This document shows, one piece after another, positions 1 to 11,640 of a stretch of 64,000 nucleotides of DNA; positions within the stretch are counted from its first letter, which is position 1; every line of letters starts with the position of its first letter. Both the position numbers and the translations under genes were made by a program. The stretch comes from Opisthorchis felineus (Eukaryota; Platyhelminthes; Trematoda; Opisthorchiida; Opisthorchiidae): the NCBI GenBank assembly GCA_004794785.1, contig SJOL01006406.1:151793-215792 (forward strand), written 5' to 3'. The notes beneath the pieces were generated by a model. The model made no database searches and was not told the origin of the DNA. It saw only the letters and a list, made by a program, of their open reading frames with translations.

Positions 1-379
1 TTACTAATCACAGTGTGTAGAGTTGCTGGAGGTATCTACTCCTCTAGTATTTACCTCTATATGTTGAGTACGAACAGATTCTAGTGATATGACACGGTTG
101 AGATCGCGATTTCAGTTATTTAGCTCTGATAATTGCAACTGCCGTTCCCAATTGGAGCTTTGTTTTTTCCACTCTGATTGCGTTTCACTGAAACCGACTA
201 GATTCACGATGCTGCTTGGTTGCAGGAATTACATGTATAGGACAAATTGTGTGAAACGTCTATCATTCATTCAACGTGAAATCTACTCAGCTTTGGCGAA
301 AACGGATATCCGGATAGCCAAAAAATCGTTCGTATAAGGCAAAACGGCGGCCAAGTAGCAATATAGGTAAACTCACCTC
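1..379. other. No recognisable gene
   Basis: I see no protein motif, RNA gene or repeat here. Open frames are short and at chance level. It is probably intergenic or intronic DNA. Confidence 0.4.
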
Positions 380-454
380 TTGTTAACTAAAACCAATTTT
401 CTCGCAAACACTTATGTGCTGCAAACACGTACCAGATCGAATCTCATGAGTTTT

Positions 455-672
455 ATGTTTCCTCGCATGTTCATAATTCTACTGAAGATTTTGGGAGGGG
501 TGACTGATCACCAATGTGACTTAATCCGTGGATATTACCAAATTCAGCTGTTTTCAGTGATCGTGGATGAATTCAAATCATTTCTGTTTTCTTCAGTGAG
601 CTACTCAGAGCTGGGTTTCATGTGGGTGATACCCAGTCGATCACCCTACTTCACGTTTGTTCAGTATGATGG
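455..672 (+). pseudogene. Ty3/gypsy reverse-transcriptase relic
   Basis: The translation contains DLIRGYYQIQL, which matches the conserved Ty3/gypsy RT block usually read as DLxRGYxQIPV, just downstream of the first catalytic region. About 30 residues later TFVQYDG may correspond to the TFQRxMD block of the same domain, but the part in between is badly diverged. Only about 70 of the roughly 1000 residues of a full pol are left. No protease, RNase H or integrase was found beside it, so this is a fragment cut off on both sides. The element would have copied its own RNA for reinsertion; this piece cannot. The family is likely from the one motif, but the rest is inference. Confidence 0.55.
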
Positions 673-676
673 CTGA

Positions 677-1180
677 ACCAATTCCGTAATACGGTTTGAC
701 CATAGAGTATACTCTTCCTTTGATGTTTGAAGGGCCTTTTCGAATCATAGTGGCTGATGGTTTCCGAAGTAGGTAACAAGGGGTGCCAGGCTTCGTTAGA
801 GATTTGTCAGTCCGCGTATTTTCTTAGAACTACAACTCAGCCCTCATCAAATTCCCTTCGTAGTCAGACATCATCAAAGCACTGTGGATAGCGTTGATAT
901 CCTTTTAGACGAAAAAGATGAATAACTGTTTTATAAATTAGGCATTTAGGCTTGAATTAATCCTACAACACAGGATACTTCGTTCAAAGAAATATTACTT
1001 TTGTTGTGTAGGTCGGTGTTTTTATTTGGTCCACCATGGAGGGAAAAAATGAATACGGGATAGTAAGATGAGTGACATTATGCTGTTGGACAGGCACAAC
1101 CTAGCTAGATAAACCGTAATGAAATTACTCTGGAACCATCCAAATACAAACGTACCTTTGAAATTGAAGAGAGCGTGCAC
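677..1180. other. Unassigned spacer
   Basis: This lies between the gypsy relic and the Penelope-like element. I recognised no coding motif. It may hold the worn 5' part of the Penelope-like element, but nothing I can read supports that. Confidence 0.35.
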
Positions 1181-2010
1181 ACCTTTGGACTTTTCATGGA
1201 TGCATACTTCCTTCAACAGTTGAAAGGAACTTGAAAAGGAGCACACATGCCCGGACTTGTCCACAAAACGATGATGCAGCAGCTAGAGCACATTGTGCTT
1301 CCAGTACTCAGCCCTGTACCCCTCGCCCGCTTTGTAGACGACACCGACAAACGGACAAGAAAAGAGAACACATATGAACTGCTTAACACTACACTGGAAG
1401 ACAGTAAGATCACGTTCGAGTTCGAAGACAAGTGTCAGTTCGCATTCCTAGATGCGTTCGTTAGGAAGAGTACGAACGGCAATCTTCAAACCTGCATTTA
1501 TCGAAAGGGGATACACGGACCAGATACAAAAATACCACAGCACTCACTCAATGAACCCCGAAAACAGCTGGATGCAGACTCTGTTCAGTAGAGCAGAGGC
1601 GCACTGTAGAACAGCGGTATTAAGAATAATAAAGGACGAAAACCACTTATATCGAAGATTTCAGAACAATGGCCACCCACGAAACTTCGTCAGAAGAAGA
1701 TTGAATAAGAAAGCCCTCTGGCCACAGCAGCAGCACAAGGAAAAACAAAACGATCAATAAAAAACGGGTTGTCCTACAATACACCAGAAATACATCTGGC
1801 TTCTTAGGAAGGTTATTTTAACCAAAAGGGATTTTGTAGACGACAAATCAACTGTCACTTTGAAGAAACGAGGACCAAAGGACAGCACCAGTGGAGGTGC
1901 AAGCAGCAATGTTGTGTGCCGAATCGACAGCGATACATAATACGTTGGACAAACTGAACGAAAACTATCTAGATATATTAAGGAACAGCCATCAGAAAAC
2001 ACTATCAGCT
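1181..2010 (+). pseudogene. Penelope-like retroelement, RT and GIY-YIG remains
   Basis: Penelope-like elements encode an RT fused to a GIY-YIG endonuclease. The order of blocks fits. Around 1217-1260 is QQLKGT, a stop, then KGAH.PGL, matching the family's EQxKGTPMGSPISGL block. MMQQLE follows. FVDDT at 1331-1345 is the RT active site, with its Asp pair intact. FAFLDAFV and NLQTCIYRK follow, the LPFLDVLV and VYRK blocks. Near 1490 the frame shifts by +1 and continues as FSRAEAHCR and NGHPRNFVRRRLNK, typical of the end of the RT. At 1908-1990 VVCRIDSDT, a stop at 1938-1940 and YVGQTERKL correspond to the nuclease motif. In-frame stops at 1232 and 1938 plus the frameshift mean it is dead. The 3' boundary is not resolved. 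Confidence 0.85.
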
Positions 2011-5000
2011 GTCCCTGGTTGGCATACCTGAGTTACAGGAATCTATTCTATAAAACGTGACGATCTTGGCACGAGGAAATACAAGACGTGCATGGGAGCA
2101 TGGGACATCGCCACAAACGTAAAATAACGACACAGAAATCAACTTAATCTACGGATTACTACGGGCACATGGATGCATAGAAGAGAACCAAAAGCCTGCA
2201 AATAGTAACCAGAGAACTGACAGGACAAGGATAATCGGACGTGATTCACTGAGATCAAAGTCAAATGTCGTCGACCGTTGTTAGTGTCGACTGGAACAGC
2301 CAATCACAATCACAATTCACCCCTCCCGAAAGCAAAAGTATATAGAAATTAATACAGTATTGCTCAAAGTCTTCGCACGGACAGATTGCTCTGTGAAGCT
2401 AATCTGCTACGCACTTACCACGTCTTATCGACTGTTAACAAAACGTTTGCAGAAAGTTCGCCAAGCTCATCCAGCAGAACCGGAACATCCATATAATTTG
2501 ACCCACCGGTATTCTCCTCAGTGGTAAAAGATATTTTCAGTCCGGTTACAGAGGAGTGGTGATACAACTGGTTTCATATTATCTTCGCCCCATTAAATTG
2601 AACAAATTCAGGTATCTGCCTTGACTTAAAATGAAGTTTAACTGAATGGATTTCGAGTGTTGCTTTAATGTGGCTAAGCAATGCATGGCTAATGAGGGTC
2701 GCCAGGTTCGTTTAATTTAAAAACATTTTATTTTCGTTTCAGGACGTCTGGGGCATTTTGCTATACGTTTCGATAAAGCTCTTCATACGACCCTTAAACT
2801 CAGTGTCTCAGTCAAAATCTACAGATGACTCGATGTCATGTCAATCGGATTCAATCGATCAACTCCTAGCATGGAATCCAAGCTATTACACACCTCAAGG
2901 CACAGGACCTCTTGGTTTAAGAATAAGGGTCAACTATCAATAGTAATTGGCATATTGACCAACCTATCAGGTCTTAGAAGTTTCACCAGGTGAGGAGCAC
3001 TGTTGCCGCACATTTATTTCGATGGTTTGGGATCACAGTTAAATCTAAGAGACTATGGTTGACAAAAATGTCACTGGGAGAGCTGGATACTTGTTTTCTT
3101 AATCTTCTGTGGAATGCGCATTTAGTTCACTTTCGAGCCGTTCTTTTTTAATATTTTACTATTTAATCTGATGTCTGATGTAACAGCCAAACGGTATCTT
3201 CGAGTGGCGCGTAACACCAGAACCTCCGGGAAGGCAAAACAAAGTCGGAGCTGGGTTTCTATACGGTAATATTAACGTAAAACATCAATTCACAAAATAT
3301 ACAAACCTCAAAAGTATATACTCGTCTACCACAAATGGTCCACTTGGTCTACAAAAGTACTCACCAAATGAGCAAACAGGCTCCCACGTGAGACAGTTAC
3401 ACGTGCATAAGGTCGGCCACAAAATGGCTGGATGACCTCAAGGTCAAATGAGTGAAATGGTAGGGACAAACAAACGCCAGTTCATACATACGCAGTAAGC
3501 ATAGAAGTGGTTCGGGGGTTACAAATAGGGACAAAAGAAATGCCAAAGTAATGGACGATACATTTGAGATAGGTAAACCGGTGTGTCCACAACCACGGAC
3601 ATCTGATAACCCATAGGTATTGGTTGTTGGAATGGCGTACAGAACAAAATAACCTTAGGGTGACACGGGCGGATTACACCCTGCAGTGCAAACCAACTCG
3701 AAACGCTACAACGGTAACGCCTTTGGTGAAACCCACTGACATTCCGCATTGTACTATTCAACAGTGAAACACGAACTAGCGGTATTCCGGCATTCCATAC
3801 TGGGAGAGTGAGTCTTGGAAAGCAGACTCATAATCTTGTCATTGCGTACAAAGTTGACCACCTATTTTTCTTAGTGTTGGTATTCATCCTAGGAGAAAAA
3901 GTGACCAGCTGTTTGTTTTATGAAGCCAATGAACGGCTGACAACGTACATCACCTTGCGCTCAAGGTATGGTCAACAACATGCGATTTGGCCATCGGTTT
4001 GTTTGCTGAGGTTGGCAATGTAATTAAAAATGCCTCATCACAAATCACATTGACGTCAATCCGTCATTAGGAGGCGGAGTATAGCGGAGTGTTGGTATTC
4101 TGCGACGTCAAAGCCCTCTAAATCAACTCCCAACTTTACTAATTATTGTCCACTAAAGCCTTCAGATGAAAGATATGATGAAACTTTGAACCTGGGAAGT
4201 TATCCTGCGGTTTTAAGTGAGAGATTTCGGAATCAACAACCGAACGTCGCATTCCAAATACGTTTTGTGTCGATAAAGATGTGAAAATTGAACAGTATTA
4301 GTTGAAACGCCATAAAACGCCAGCTTTGAAGGCACTAGGGAGGAGTGGGTTTAAAGACTTTATCTGAACTTGCACTGAAGTCAGTCTATGCTAGACTGAG
4401 AGCTGAATGGCTCTTTTATCTTTGTTTAGAATTATCAGAATTTCGTACGGGACTGACCTTCTGGGGAGATTCGAATCCATAACTGGGGTAGCAGTCTAAG
4501 TATGTCCTCATTCAGTAGTGCCTTTAATGCCTTTAACCCAAGCAGCACGTAGCCTCACTCCTTCCAAAGTATCAGTTTGTTTTGCGTACTCCGATGCTGA
4601 TGGATCTCAACACGACGAGTCATATGTATATTTCTGTTTGGCTTTCAATATAGGTGGTTTTCATTTGTGGGTTGAAATCTGGGTCTAGACCGAGTGTTTT
4701 GTCGTCTGGAGACATCTGAAATTCCTCTAGCTTGAGTGAAGTTTGGTTTGTGCAGTGCGCCACAGGATCAAGTCTCATACATAGTGGAGCACACAACGAT
4801 GTACCTTTTTGATGTCGAAGGTCTTGGCGAGCAGCGGTACACTACTTGAATTTGATGCTACATCATTTCATATTAAATTTAGTCTTTTTCCCATGTGCCA
4901 AAGTCTGTCGAATTGTAATCATTCCAAGTTCTAGGTTTCCTAATGACTATGTATCTACGGCGTCATATCATCATTTCAACTCACAAATCTGAAAGTTGTT

Positions 5001-6642
5001 GAGGCATGATGTATGGTCCCCGTAATTAGCAGGGAGGTGCTCTTGCTCAGAGTAGCATGCTCGTTCAGGAATACTGGATGTGATTTAGAATAGTGTTGAC
5101 TTAAACAACTGGACTAGGTCGACGCGGATTAGGGTAGATTCACCAGACACCACTTGAAACGCGGACTTTTTTTGTAATATTTGTTAAAATTAGTACTCAG
5201 TAGGAAGTAAACAGTAAAAAATGGGTTCCGTTAGCAGGGAATGCACTCACCACCTCTTGTCCGGCGAACAAGTCGTCTGTCACAGATATTGGAATCTGTG
5301 TACATTAATTCCAGCTTTTTTTCGCACCTCTGACTAGACTAGACTTTAGGGTTAAGTTAAGGAAGCTATTGTCGGTTGCTCCTTCCAGCCGGTCTCAACA
5401 ATTAGGTGAGAGGGTTTTCTTACATGACTCGAATACTGATGTCACAATTTTGCCCGCAAATCGCGCATCCACGGATTCATTGATTTTCATTTCTTTCTGG
5501 TTCTCAGTTTATCGAAACGGCCATTAAACTATTGTGTGCAATTAGGAAGCTACGTGATGACAGTGGGCTAATGTACGGCGGGCTCGAGTTTAGGGTGGTA
5601 CGTACGACTGGGTACCTCTTCACTACCTTGGCTTTCGTGCATGCGACTTGTACGTGGATTTTATAGGAAATAGACAAATACCTTCTAGGTGTTAACGGGA
5701 GTGTGTATTTCAAACGAATTCGAAAAGAGCAAGATGCGGTTGCGGTTGCGATTGTGCTACCCGCTCCCTGATTTTACGAGCACATGGTTTAATGTTGACG
5801 AAATAGTGGGACACACTGATTAACACTAGATGAACGACAAAAAATACCGTCGCGGTACGACCGCAACATATTTTGGCAATAAGCTAACGTCATTGCGTGG
5901 GAACTGTCAATTGTTGCACACGTGTTTCTCGATGAGACATCTAAAATATTAGAAAATTTCGAGGAAAACTTAGTTGTGAAACATTTTTGGGGGTTTTGTT
6001 TGGAACTAACTCATACACCAGAATCGGGCTCAAAATTTTACGAGTTCCTAAACTGTTTTCAAGGGAGTATCAGGAACGCAAGTGTCTTACAGAGGAAAAT
6101 GCATAGAAATTAATGAAACCAAACTTTTTGTTATGTGGTCCTTCGTTCAAAAGTTTACTAGGTCCAAAGGGGCTAATCTGTGATTGTTACTTTCAATTGC
6201 ATAAACGGCTCGGGATGTGGACTGCGGCTATGCGTGCATCTGTCGTGGCCGTATCAAGTTTTACGGGTCGCGCGCATGTGATTAGGAAAAGTCTGATCTG
6301 TACGCTAAATATGGAGTCACCTCCACTAGCGAAAACTGGTTCACTGCAGGCTGCTTTGGCTTGGAGTACCCGAACCCAACCGTCGCTTTTCGAATGGTCC
6401 TGTCTACACTTGGAGCCTTGGTATATCAACCTTCGTTTTTGTTGGTTTTGATGGTGGCTGTGAGCCAAAACAGCACCAAAGCTGAATAGTTTTGCTCTTT
6501 TCAACTGTTAAAATGATAGTGTATTTGACCATAAAGATTTACGCATTTGTATCGACTATAAAAATAGGATACAACGGTTCTGGTCACTTATGCTTCACAC
6601 ACGTCCCGCAGATATTTTTTGCACAGATCACAAACTATAAAC
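2011..6642. other. Gene-poor spacer, possible Penelope tail
   Basis: The first ~450 bases may still be the 3' end of the Penelope-like element: AAAACGTTTGCAG near 2450 resembles the segment that ends hammerhead-like sequences in such elements, but no matching ribozyme core is preserved. The remainder (open frames near 3.5, 5.9 and 6.2 kb) shows no motif I recognise and no convincing splice sites. Confidence 0.35.
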
Positions 6643-6658
6643 TGTATCTCCGGAGTTA

Positions 6659-6741
6659 GCGAAATACACTCATTTGCAAACAAATTTGTTTGTTTGCGAG
6701 AGACTCACCTGGAATCCAGCTGAATCTCTCGTTTGTGATGT
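6659..6741. repeat. Single copy of the 'CAGCTGAATCTCTCG' repeat module
   Basis: This 83-base stretch begins GCGAAATACACTCA and ends CTCGTTTGTGATGT. It is close to either arm of the palindrome at 22570-22766 and shares GAGAGACTCA and CAGCTGAATCTCTCGTTTGTG with it. Unlike the copies at 22.5, 39.4 and 62.1 kb, no hammerhead-like core precedes it. It is bracketed by near-identical 15-base direct repeats, TGTATCTCCGGAGTT at 6643-6657 and TGTATCTCTGGAGTT at 6739-6753. These could be a duplicated target or part of a tandem unit. Confidence 0.75.
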
Positions 6742-6753
6742 ATCTCTGGAGTT

Positions 6754-8545
6754 TTCGTGCCACAGTGAACAAGAAACTACTGTTCCGGTAAACGCATTTC
6801 CCTGTTTTGTTTTGCTTTAGCAGCCACCACTCATTCACTATACCTCAGTATTCGATTGGAATCATCTATACAGCAGTTGGCACATTAGCATGTACACTGT
6901 CTTTGTTCAGTCAAACTGAAATGACAGCTACCTCCATGGCCTACATCGAACTGCGTACCAGTCCTGTTGGCGGGACTGCTACCTGCAGGTGCGTTGAATA
7001 TGAGTGCACCTGAAATAAGGAAACCGCTAATAAGGCCTGTTTATGACAATACGGCAACCAAACTCACGAGCTGTCTATGATTCCGGACCACGGCTACTGC
7101 GCGGTCATATGATTGAGCACATTTCACCCACTACATTAATGGCTCATGTTCAGGGCCCGATAGTTTTACAAGAACCTAGCTACACATGGAAGGCAGGTGC
7201 ACACAATTAAAGCCCTGGTATCTTTGAGTTTCATTTGTTTCACCTAAACAGGTGTCAGTACAATGTGGTCTCACAACTCTGGAAAAATGAGTAGTCAAAT
7301 AAATTATCCCTTGATTTCCCTAACGGAGACTACGGAATAGTGAACGATAGTTGAAACATTTCGAATCAGTCTAACATTCTTCATCACTCATTGCGAAAAC
7401 CTGGATTTTACTGAATTTGGTTTCTAATCAAAGTGGTAACGTCTCCTACTGTCCAGTAGACTACAGTTTATTTACAGTTCTGGGACATTTGTGTTGCGCT
7501 GCGGTGGCATCGCATATAGAAGAAAATTTGTATTTTGATACAGACGCTTTGGTGTGCAAATTTGCATGGTATTTTTGACCCGTTCATGTGGTGTCAGTAT
7601 TGGAACAAAGTGTTCGTTAAAAAACGACTGCATGATCGTCCAGATGCATGCCTTCAGTGCATCATCCATCATTTCAGTGCAAAAGCGTGATTCTTCCGTC
7701 ACACATCTATGCGCGGAAGATGTCCTTAATGTCATTACGTGACAAAGCGGAACCGGTGTAACAGGAAGCAGGTGGACCGGCGTCTTGACCAATTCGTGTG
7801 GGTTTCGAAGGAAGTGCTTGAAGTTCCATTCTTGTGGTATGAGGCTTCAACGTACAAACGAAAATTTGAAGCGGTCTGCGATGTGAAGTTGAGTATAAAA
7901 ATTTTTCATTTAAGATCTCGAGTTCCGGTAATTTGAATTTTTAGATCGTCACGTGGCTCAAAATGTGATCTTGTCTGCCTATACAAACGCGATAATTTAG
8001 GTTCCTTCAGAGGTGCCACCCGAACATTGGAACAAGCTCGCACACCAGAAGTTTGTGGTTCAAATCACGGTGAGAAGAAGGATACATATTTCTTTTCAGC
8101 TTCGACGGATGTGAAGAAGGAGAGGAAGAGTGTGAAGCGAATGAGGGTGATATGGATACATGTTTTTGCTGAAACAGGCCCTGCAGGTTTGCACACGTTG
8201 GTATGGTGTGGTCACTCACTTCATTTCGGTGCAATGCCTCGAAGTTATGCATGGTTTTAGAAAAGCTCTGAAGAATAAATAGGAAGCCTTCACATTGTTA
8301 GCTAGCCATTCTGAACCTTCTCACTAGAAGAGCTTTTAGTTCCAGTGACAATAAAATAATGATTTCCGTGGTCCCAGGCAGATTGTCTGCCGAGATTCAT
8401 ATGAAGTATGGGGGATGAATCTATGATTTACGACAGCGGCATACACGGACACGTTCAGTAATTGTTTGGCATTGTCCATGCTTGTTGTAGCAGGTATTAA
8501 GTCGTGTCACAACAGTAGCAAACAAAAATAACCAAACCAGCAATT
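6754..8545. other. Spacer upstream of the gypsy element
   Basis: No recognisable gene. The last few hundred bases should contain the 5' LTR, primer-binding site and leader of the gypsy element that follows. I could not match any part to sequence downstream of the integrase, so the LTR is either lost or too diverged to see by eye. Confidence 0.35.
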
Positions 8546-9250
8546 ATGCAACCACTGAAGCAGCAGCACCAACAGATCCAGCGACAGAATTCAATAATCC
8601 AGGCGAATCAACTGGCCAACGCGAAGCCTTTTGCAACAATCACAGACATCCGGCTCTATAAACCGTCCTGAATCGCTATTGAAGGATTTACACTGTACCG
8701 GAAGTCACGAGTTTTAATGCGATGCAGATAGTGATATCACATTCAGTTCTTAGAATCAAAGTTGTCAAGATTTTTTCCTAGCCGACCTCAGATGAACCAA
8801 CATGCGCCTACTGATTCATAGACTCGGTGCTATAAAACCTGCTCAGTACTGCACTTACGTTCTATCACGAAATTCGCACGTCTTCAACTGTCACGAAATT
8901 GAAGTCCATCTTTGTTGGAAGAATGTTCTTCTCCACCGTTCGGTACAATTATCTGAAGATCTCGAGAAAGTCAACAGAAGATGGCGTCATATACACCTGC
9001 AGGGTTAAACAGGGATATGGACGTTTTCAGTTTAATCACCTAACAGGTACACAATCCAGTTCGTTGATACTTGTGGCAGGACCAGTTTTCCAAGAAGCAG
9101 CTAATATTAGAATTCACCTACCTCCAACTTTGGGTACCACCACAGAACTCCCAAATCATGACCTTGCCGCTGAATAATTACGGCTTGTGAATCTGGAGCA
9201 ACACTTACGAATGCTGCAAAGCAGGCCACATTTCAACTGCGTCGACCGAG
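8546..9250 (+). pseudogene. gag remains: Gln-rich start, capsid and zinc knuckle
   Basis: The ATG at 8546 opens a Gln-rich stretch (MQPLKQQHQQIQRQ), a common start for gags of this group. At 8802-8990 LIHRLGAIKPAQYCTYVLSR matches the RLLLxKLGxxEYxxYxNYILP capsid block. It is followed by TVRYNYLKISRKSTED, the FNxRYxCLxISKxxSED block. RIHLPPTLGTT near 9110 and RLVNLEQ near 9185 match the end of the capsid. At 9209-9250 is a zinc knuckle, ECCKAGHISTAS, in which the last metal-binding Cys has become Ser. Gag would form the particle and bind RNA. Stops, for example at 9174, and frame changes break it. Recognition rests on the order of several weak blocks that agree with the pol downstream. Confidence 0.75.
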
Positions 9251-9619
9251 TAACAAGGCAATTTGCTATAAATTACACAAATCGTGATTATTCGGTCGCT
9301 TTTTGACCATGTAAACAGTAGCACTTTGCTCGGATCTGCACCGTTCCATGACCACGTTAGCTAGAAATGCATGTGGTGGATTACGCGTGTGTTACTTTGT
9401 CAAGTGGATTCAACGAAGCAGTGAAGAGGCATCATTAACAGCTGCCATCCCATGAGGACAACGGGGGTAAATTGTTCCCTAAAAATGACTTTTCTTATGA
9501 AGATTTGAAAGTAGCAATTAAACAACAATCCAAAGAATTACTTGCATTAGATATGCATTGTGGTCTCCATTGCTGCTGTCAATCAATTATGCGCCATCTA
9601 TACCTCAGCGTGTGGTAGA

Positions 9620-9991
9620 CATGACGTTGTCCAGTTTAAAGTTTGCAGTGACATGCGTTCATGATACTATCGTAGCGGGTTCAACACCAGAGGGTCACTT
9701 TGTTCACCTAAGCAAATCATTTGAGTGAGTCGTGGGGTATGTTTTTCGTTTTCATCCGCAGAAGTGCTCATTTATTCTCTCCAGTATCAAGTACGTGGGT
9801 CTCTTGATAGACAGTACCGGTCGTCTGCCGGACCCAAGTCAAGTCGCAGCCATCAAATATAGGCAACCACAGCGTGATATGACTCCCTTACAGACATTTC
9901 TTGGCCTATTCAACTACCACTGCGATTTTGTTACACAGATGTGTAAATTACGGTTACTACGTAACCCTCCCTTATCGGAAGACGCGAAGTA
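9620..9991 (+). pseudogene. Ty3/gypsy reverse transcriptase, C-terminal half, active site lost
   Basis: The readable part begins with LSSLKFAVTCVHDTIVAG, which fits the gypsy block LxGLExAVxYLDDIIVAG. The catalytic Tyr-x-Asp-Asp is now Cys-Val-His-Asp, so one of the two metal-binding aspartates is missing. After a stop at 9725-9727 the frame continues as FHPQKCSFILSSIKYVGLLI, DSTGRLPDP and LQTFLGLFNYHCDFV. These are the QKCxFxxxxIxYLGHxI, GRxPDP and LRSFLGLxNYYRxFV blocks that end the RT. The N-terminal half of the domain was not found. RNase H follows in the expected place about 100 bases on. Confidence 0.88.
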
Positions 9992-10079
9992 GATTTGATC
10001 TTCGGAGTGATAGGAGAATTTTCAAGAAGTAAGGAATTTTTAATCCCTTGCCCACTGTCCACACTGTATGACGCTACAC

Positions 10080-10370
10080 GAATTGTCACTGCATCGTTTC
10101 CCTAACGGTAGCGAAAAAGCCGTGACATATCTATTTCGCATGTATTAACTGCAGCGGGAAAGATTTACACTCAGGTCAAGGTGCTTCGTGGTCTACGTTT
10201 TACGATGTACACTGATCGCAAACCCATGTTATCCATCCTCGGCACCAAAAGAGGTATTCTGTGCACACAACCAATGGGCTTCAGTAGGCTACAACACTAC
10301 CGGTATACAATCTTGAACAAGGTTGTTTCGGCCAGGCAGATGCGTTTTCACGATTTACAGCCGATTTTAC
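10080..10370 (+). pseudogene. Ty3/gypsy RNase H remains
   Basis: HRFPNGSEKAVTY at about 10095 is the AHRxPDGSEKPIAY block. After frame changes, GLRFTMYTDRKPMLSILG at 10184-10240 is the GRxFTxxTDHKPLLxIxG block, which contains a catalytic Asp codon at 10214-10216. KRGILCTQPMGFSRLQ then fits KGIPxxxANRLQRW. The domain would remove the RNA strand after copying. In place of the usual His in TDHKP the sequence has Arg. It sits between the RT and integrase remains as expected for Ty3/gypsy, and the end near GQADALSRL is only partly readable near 10335-10350. Confidence 0.85.
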
Positions 10371-10639
10371 AGCTAAAATGCCAGATGAGGATTTTTGTAG
10401 CTTACATCATCACCAGCTCAGGTGTTTGGCATTTGTTTCACACGTCTGTGCATCAGTCTTCGGTTAGTACTGATGCGGTTATTGCCGAAACAGGTAAAGA
10501 TCTGGGATTACAACTCATTATGTAATATCTTCATGACAGATGGCTTACGCAATTCACTGAGTTTTATTGGAAAGTTCAAGAGGCGGGACTGTGCACTCAT
10601 GGTTACTGACGGGTGCATGATGCCATATCACTAGGTGGT

Positions 10640-11400
10640 TGTACCAAAAACACCACATGTCATAGTGGACATCCAGGAGTCATCCGAACGAAATATATTG
10701 CTCGCACTTACACGCGTCGGCCATTCATGGGCCAGGATATATAGAATGGCTTGTTTCCACTTGTCATGAAAGCACCATTGCACCAAAGTTACTTGTTAAA
10801 TGTGAATTGTAATCATGGCCAACTCCATAACGTCCATGGTCTCGTATACATATTGATTTTTCCGGGCCCACTGACGGAATCAGCATCCTCGCGGTTATCC
10901 ACGCCTATTTCAAATGACCAGAAATGCCTTTTAAGCACAACTTCACACATGACCACCATTTTCTGCTTAAATCGATTGAGTCAGCAGTTCGGATTCCCAT
11001 AAACAATTGTCACTGCAGATGGCCCCCAGTTCATTTCTTCACAATCTGTTAATTTTCGCAAATACTTCGTTTGCAGCACGTTCGGAACCCAGCTTGTCAT
11101 CCCCAGTCAAACGGACAGGCTGAAGACTTTGTCGATACATTCAAATGAAAACCTGAGAGAAAATGGAAACTTGATGATATTGTAACGCATTTTTGCGCAC
11201 TTATCGCTCAACAACAAGCCGGACAATTTAAAACCAGTACCCATCAGCGGAAAAGTTCCTTCGTTGCAGAATAAAAACAACACTGGACGGTCCTCAGTAC
11301 CACCGGAGAAGAACGCTTCCGATGATGAAATTTCACTTCTGTCAACATCATTCAGCAAAACCACGAATGTTTCGACTCAATTCTCCATTGTGTTTATCGT
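10640..11400 (+). pseudogene. Ty3/gypsy integrase remains, three catalytic residues in separate frames
   Basis: HSGHPGVIRTKYIARTYTRR at 10661-10720 is the end of the integrase zinc-binding domain (HxGHPGVxRMKxLAR). The frame is closed by a TAG at 10742. The catalytic Asp-Asp-Glu triad can still be located: HIDFSGP, with the first Asp at 10855-10857; TADGPQF, with the second at 11018-11020; and NGQAED, with the Glu at 11122-11124. The last two lie 104 bases apart, close to the 108 expected for a D,D(35)E enzyme. They are read in different frames, so several small indels separate them. Near 11205 QQAGQFKTS is the usual RSTPxxxTxxSPAELL region, diverged. The C-terminal tail fades by about 11630. 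Confidence 0.87.
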
Positions 11401-11640
11401 TCAAGATAACGAATCAAGCTGGTTCCTTCGTAGTGTTAGCTCATCGTCCGGAAGATGTGATACTTGGACTTGTGGTTGGAAATGATAAGCATGTATGTTA
11501 TGTCGACCACATTAGACCATGCTACACGAATACACCTATCATTGCAAACACGGAACGTAACATTCTAATTGATATTCACTTGATGCTTTCGAAAGCAAAG
11601 AGGAGGACTGTGAAGACAATCATACGGTGACTAGTGAAAC

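Larger units (their letters stand above)
8546..11640 (+). mobile_element. Ty3/gypsy retrotransposon, near-complete gag-pol order, inactivated
   Basis: This is the largest recognisable element in the window. A Gln-rich gag start is followed by capsid, a zinc knuckle, RT, RNase H and integrase, all on the plus strand and in Ty3/gypsy order. The style of gag and integrase resembles the Mag/K02A2.6-like group rather than the CsRn1-type pieces elsewhere here; that placement is from memory. The protease should lie at about 9250-9600 but is not readable. Frames change repeatedly and stops interrupt each domain. LTRs were not identified, so the element borders are those of the coding remains. Its age is shown by the RT active site and by integrase residues that now sit in different frames. 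Confidence 0.88.
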
